From positions 1-36,214 of the forward strand of contig CAMCZG010000012.1 in the NCBI GenBank assembly GCA_945886445.1: a stretch of DNA of 36,214 bases, written 5' to 3'. Under the pieces are notes generated by a model. It was not told the DNA's origin and did not search any database. It saw nothing but the letters and a program-made list of their open reading frames with translations. Positions 33,543 through 36,214 of the stretch are shown here, piece by piece. Each line of letters opens with the position of its first letter. Within the stretch, counting starts at the first letter, position 1. Both the position numbers and the translations under genes were made by a program. The DNA comes from Bifidobacterium breve (GTDB taxonomy: Bacteria; Actinomycetota; Acidimicrobiia; Acidimicrobiales; Ilumatobacteraceae).

Positions 33543-34497
33543 GCTTCCTGTTGCCAGCGATCCGTGCTGGTGCGGCAGTGGGCGCAAGTACAAGCGCTGC
33601 CATAAACCTCTCGAAGGGAAGGTCCTGCCCGGGGTTGTGAGCCCCATGCGAACGGTGCCAGACAGTATTGGAAAACCGCCATACGCCGACACTGGTGAAG
33701 TGCCGCGCACCGAGGAAGCTCGTGTGAAGTCGCCAGAAATTATTGAGCGCATGCGTTATGCCTGCGACATGGCTGCAGAGATTTTGAAGTTGGCCGGAGA
33801 CTTTGTGAAGCCTGGCATGACCACAAATGACATCGATGTATTTGTGCACGACGAAACAATTAAGCGTGGGGCATACCCAAGCCCGCTGAACTATCACCAC
33901 TACCCCAAGAGTGTGTGCACAAGTTTGAATGAAGTCATCTGCCATGGCATTCCCGACTCCACTGTTGTGAACGACGGCGACATCATCAATCTCGACGTCA
34001 CGTGTTACGTAAACGGCGTGCATGGCGACACCAATGCAACTTTCTTTGTCGGTGAAGTTGATGAAGAGAGCAAACTTCTCACACTTGTTGCCGAAGAGTG
34101 CATGTGGAAAGGCATTGAGGCAGTTGTGCCCGGAAGGCCTATCAGCGACGTTGGCAAAGCCATTGAGACTCACGCCAAACTGCACAGAATGGGTGTAATT
34201 CGTGCATTTATTGGCCATGGCATCGGCGAACTCTTTCATTCCGACATTCAGGTGTTGCACTACTACGACTCGCGCAACAACATGATTATGCGACCAGGTA
34301 TGACATTCACTGTTGAGCCAATGATCAGCTTGGGCACTTGGCAGCACAAAATGTGGGACGACGACTGGACCGCAGTTACCGCCGACGGCAAGCGCACTGC
34401 ACAGTTTGAACACACACTGCTTGTAACAGAAACTGGTGTTGAAGTACTCACCGCTAAAGGTGCTGTATCACCTAGTGCTCCATGGAATCGCGGTTAG
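33517..34497 (+). CDS. map: methionine aminopeptidase, type I, with SEC-C zinc motif
   Basis: A 326-residue metalloprotease that removes the initiator Met from new proteins. The N-terminal SEC-C zinc motif DPCWCGSGRKYKRCHK has Cys17, Cys19, Cys28 and His29, and probably docks the enzyme to ribosomes. The catalytic domain has metal ligands in INLDVTCYVNGVHGDTNATF (two Asp), GHGIGELFH (His), TVEPM (Glu) and FEHTLLV (Glu). All are intact. It is followed 3 bp later by coaA. A dead copy of its first codons lies at 26548. Confidence 0.95.
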   Translation: MSSQTPPAVLPVASDPCWCGSGRKYKRCHKPLEGKVLPGVVSPMRTVPDSIGKPPYADTGEVPRTEEARVKSPEIIERMRYACDMAAEILKLAGDFVKPGMTTNDIDVFVHDETIKRGAYPSPLNYHHYPKSVCTSLNEVICHGIPDSTVVNDGDIINLDVTCYVNGVHGDTNATFFVGEVDEESKLLTLVAEECMWKGIEAVVPGRPISDVGKAIETHAKLHRMGVIRAFIGHGIGELFHSDIQVLHYYDSRNNMIMRPGMTFTVEPMISLGTWQHKMWDDDWTAVTADGKRTAQFEHTLLVTETGVEVLTAKGAVSPSAPWNRG

Positions 34498-34500
34498 AAA

Positions 34501-35424
34501 ATGCTCGACAGCGACCGTTACATTCCCTTCACCCGCGACGAATGGGCCGACCTGCGCGCATCGACACCACTCACCATTCGCGAAAAAGATCTTGAAGCTC
34601 TCCGTGGTATTAACGAGAGCATTAACCTCGACGAAGTTGCAGCTATTTATCTTCCGCTCACTCGTTTGTTGAACTTGTATGTCAGCGCAACGCAAAACCT
34701 GCACAAAGTGTCGGCAACGTTTCTGGGAACAATGTCTCCAAAAGTTCCCTACGTCATTGGTGTGGCCGGCAGCGTGGCGGTAGGAAAGAGCACTTTTGCC
34801 CGCATTTTGCAGGCTCTTTTGGCTCGTTGGCCAGAACACCCGAAGGTTGACCTCATTACCACTGATGGTTTTCTTTTCCCTAACGACGAACTCGCCGACC
34901 GTGGTCTCATGAACCGTAAAGGTTTTCCCGAGAGCTACGACACCAAACACTTACTGCAATTTCTTCGCGAGTTAAAAGCAGGCCACCCAATTGTTTCTGC
35001 ACCTGTTTATAGCCATGTCGTGTACGACATTGTTGATGGTGAAGAAGTTGAAGTCTGCCAGCCCGACATTCTCATTCTTGAAGGCCTGAATGTTTTACAA
35101 GTGGGCAATGAAGCGAACGAATTCGTTTCTGACTATTTTGACTTCTCTATTTATATAGATGCAGATGAAGGCGATATTCGCAATTGGTACGTCGATCGTT
35201 TTCACGCGTTGCGCCAAACTATTTTTAAAGACCCCAATAGTTTCTTCAAACACTTTGCAGATCTTTCCGATTCAGAGGCTACTGAAGTAGCAATGGGAAT
35301 TTGGTCGGAAATCAACGGGCGGAACTTACGAGAAAATATTGACCCCACAAAAACACGTGCGTCACTTGTGATGAACAAAGGTAGCGACCACCGCATTACC
35401 GATGTTCAGTTGCGCAAACTTTAA
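34501..35424 (+). CDS. coaA: pantothenate kinase, type I
   Basis: A 307-residue P-loop kinase that phosphorylates pantothenate, the first step of coenzyme A synthesis. The N-terminus [13 protein letters not shown], the P-loop [12 protein letters not shown] (87-98), [20 protein letters not shown] and [13 protein letters not shown] are all type I CoaA signatures. The length is normal. It is close behind map and likely co-transcribed. Its last 4 bp overlap the convergent HTH gene. Confidence 0.96.
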   Translation: MLDSDRYIPFTRDEWADLRASTPLTIREKDLEALRGINESINLDEVAAIYLPLTRLLNLYVSATQNLHKVSATFLGTMSPKVPYVIGVAGSVAVGKSTFARILQALLARWPEHPKVDLITTDGFLFPNDELADRGLMNRKGFPESYDTKHLLQFLRELKAGHPIVSAPVYSHVVYDIVDGEEVEVCQPDILILEGLNVLQVGNEANEFVSDYFDFSIYIDADEGDIRNWYVDRFHALRQTIFKDPNSFFKHFADLSDSEATEVAMGIWSEINGRNLRENIDPTKTRASLVMNKGSDHRITDVQLRKL

Positions 35425-35783
35425 CGATGCATCGCGTTTAAGTAGTTGTAAACCGTAATTCGCGAGACGCCCATTACGTCGGCGACGTCTTCTACTGCAC
35501 GACGCAAAATGAATGCACCCTGGTCATCGAGTAAGCGAATTGCTCGCTGCTTGTCGTTACGCGAGAGATCTTTTAACTTTCCGCCAAGTTCTTTTTCTAC
35601 TGCCTCAATAATGCGGTCAAGAGCGCCATGAAGCGGAGGAAGGCGTACGCCAGCAATAACGTTTCCTTCCCACTCAATGGGAATGTCACTTGGTGTAATG
35701 CCAGTTGGCGCAACAAGGCTCGCTCCGATTGCGTCAAGGAGCGGCTTTATTGCGTGTACTAATGGGTGATCGGGCGTCGACAT
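35421..35783 (-). CDS. HTH protein of the YheO/DauR type
   Basis: A 120-residue protein. The C-terminal half carries [20 protein letters not shown] and [15 protein letters not shown], matching the HTH_22 domain at the end of YheO/DauR regulators. The N-terminal half ([20 protein letters not shown]) is shorter than the usual PAS-like sensor of that family. The ATG overlaps the stop of the upstream gene by one base, so both are made together. Confidence 0.7.
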   Translation of the reverse strand: MSTPDHPLVHAIKPLLDAIGASLVAPTGITPSDIPIEWEGNVIAGVRLPPLHGALDRIIEAVEKELGGKLKDLSRNDKQRAIRLLDDQGAFILRRAVEDVADVMGVSRITVYNYLNAMHR

Positions 35784-36016
35784 TATTCTTGTGGCCCTAC
35801 ATGAACACTCACATGCGTTGCGCCGTTGCCATAAGCCGCTTCGAGCAGCGAGCCCACAATGGTTGCAACATTGCTTTGTGCTGCCATGAATGTGGAGCCA
35901 AAAGGCCCGAAGTCAACAACAACACCATATTTTTCAACTGCAGCAACTGCAGCGGTGACGTGCTTGCCGGGGGCACCTTCAATGAAAGGCTCGATGGTGA
36001 ACTCGATTTCCAGCAT
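35783..36016 (-). CDS. small thiamine-binding-like (DUF77/YkoF-type) protein
   Basis: A 77-residue single-domain protein: MLEIEFTIEPFIEGAPGKHV, AAVEKYGVVVDFGPFGSTFM, and a C-terminal helix and strand GNGATHVSVHVGPQE. The strand-helix plan and the FGPFGSTF motif fit the thiamine-binding DUF77/MTH1187-like or YkoF fold. It may act as a sensor partner of the downstream HTH protein (inference from coupling). No clear promoter was found. Confidence 0.55.
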   Translation of the reverse strand: MLEIEFTIEPFIEGAPGKHVTAAVAAVEKYGVVVDFGPFGSTFMAAQSNVATIVGSLLEAAYGNGATHVSVHVGPQE

Positions 36017-36063
36017 GAGGGCCTACTTTCAGCGTGATTCTCATACAGAGGGTAGCGAGAACC

Positions 36064-36214
36064 TCACGGGGTCACTTCATTCCACATTTTTTGTAAAGCC
36101 GACAAGAGCAACTCTTTGCTGTCGGGCAAAAAATTGCGTTCTGCCAAGAGCAGAGGCAAGTCATTTTTCGACACCCACTCGGTGGCGACAACTTCCCCGT
36201 CGCGCAGAATCAGT
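36064..36214 (-). CDS. C-terminal end of a minus-strand gene cut by the window edge
   Basis: An open frame enters from the right edge and ends at TGA (36066-36064), giving about 49 residues: LILRDGEVVATEWVSKNDLP, LLLAERNFLPDSKELLLSAL and QKMWNEVTP. The WVSKNDLP segment resembles the end of NUDIX hydrolases, but this is too short to be sure. Confidence 0.4.
   Translation of the reverse strand, partial: LILRDGEVVATEWVSKNDLPLLLAERNFLPDSKELLLSALQKMWNEVTP

Noticed and set aside
33307-34413. 368-codon open frame on the minus strand
   Set aside because: Most of it is antisense to map, which has complete family motifs. Only the part left of 33458 might be real and is listed as a remnant.
1-36214. 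CRISPR arrays, insertion sequences, rRNA genes
   Set aside because: No regularly spaced repeats, transposase-like proteins or rRNA segments were seen.

Overview
The window looks like a compact actinobacterial chromosome segment of roughly balanced base composition, probably from the class Acidimicrobiia (inference). Supporting signs are ClpC followed by an LppM-like lipoprotein, a type I pantothenate kinase, a SEC-C type methionine aminopeptidase, an actinobacterial Tad/Flp pilus cluster, and secreted proteins with Thr-rich linkers. Genes are packed tightly and several stop codons overlap. At about ten gene starts a TANNNT -10 element ends exactly 7 bases before the start codon, so leaderless transcription seems to be the default here.

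Positions 1-10643 hold a catabolic and regulatory region: a cut-off TetR-like protein, a TetR regulator, a secreted Thr-linker protein, an acyl-CoA ligase with an aldose epimerase, a DapB-fold dehydrogenase, a D-aminoacylase-type amidohydrolase, a short-chain dehydrogenase divergent from an AIM24-family gene, an alpha/beta hydrolase and an AhpD-like protein. Positions 10682-20030 are mostly core genes: mgsA, a MarR regulator, a 45-residue membrane protein missed by size filters, tilS, a phosphatase-like protein without its catalytic Cys, an FAD oxidoreductase, a polyprenyl diphosphate synthase, clpC, an LppM-like lipoprotein and radA.

Positions 26426-20035 (minus strand) are one Tad/Flp operon: cpaB/rcpC, tadA, tadB, tadC, an atypical pilin, three TadE/G-like pseudopilins and a membrane-tethered SARP/BTAD-type regulator. 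Neither a prepilin peptidase nor tadZ is in view.

Positions 26489-33457 are the accessory island and the most interesting part. It is bounded by an 85-bp direct repeat (81/85 identical) that carries the promoter and start of the methionine aminopeptidase gene; the left copy is a dead fragment of that gene. Inside are an epoxide hydrolase, an RCC1-repeat surface protein whose LPATG cell-wall sorting signal is cut off by two stop codons, a PD-(D/E)XK nuclease of PGN_0703 type next to a putative TY-Chap2 peptide chaperone, and a large secreted protein. Two fragments of a tRNA-Arg(CCT) gene, a 5' half and a 3' half, share a 17-bp core and lie in an order that only makes sense if the island is circularly permuted. 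No integrase is present.

Positions 33517-36214 return to core genes: the SEC-C methionine aminopeptidase, coaA, and a convergent pair encoding a YheO/DauR-type HTH protein and a small thiamine-binding-like protein, then the end of a cut-off minus-strand gene.
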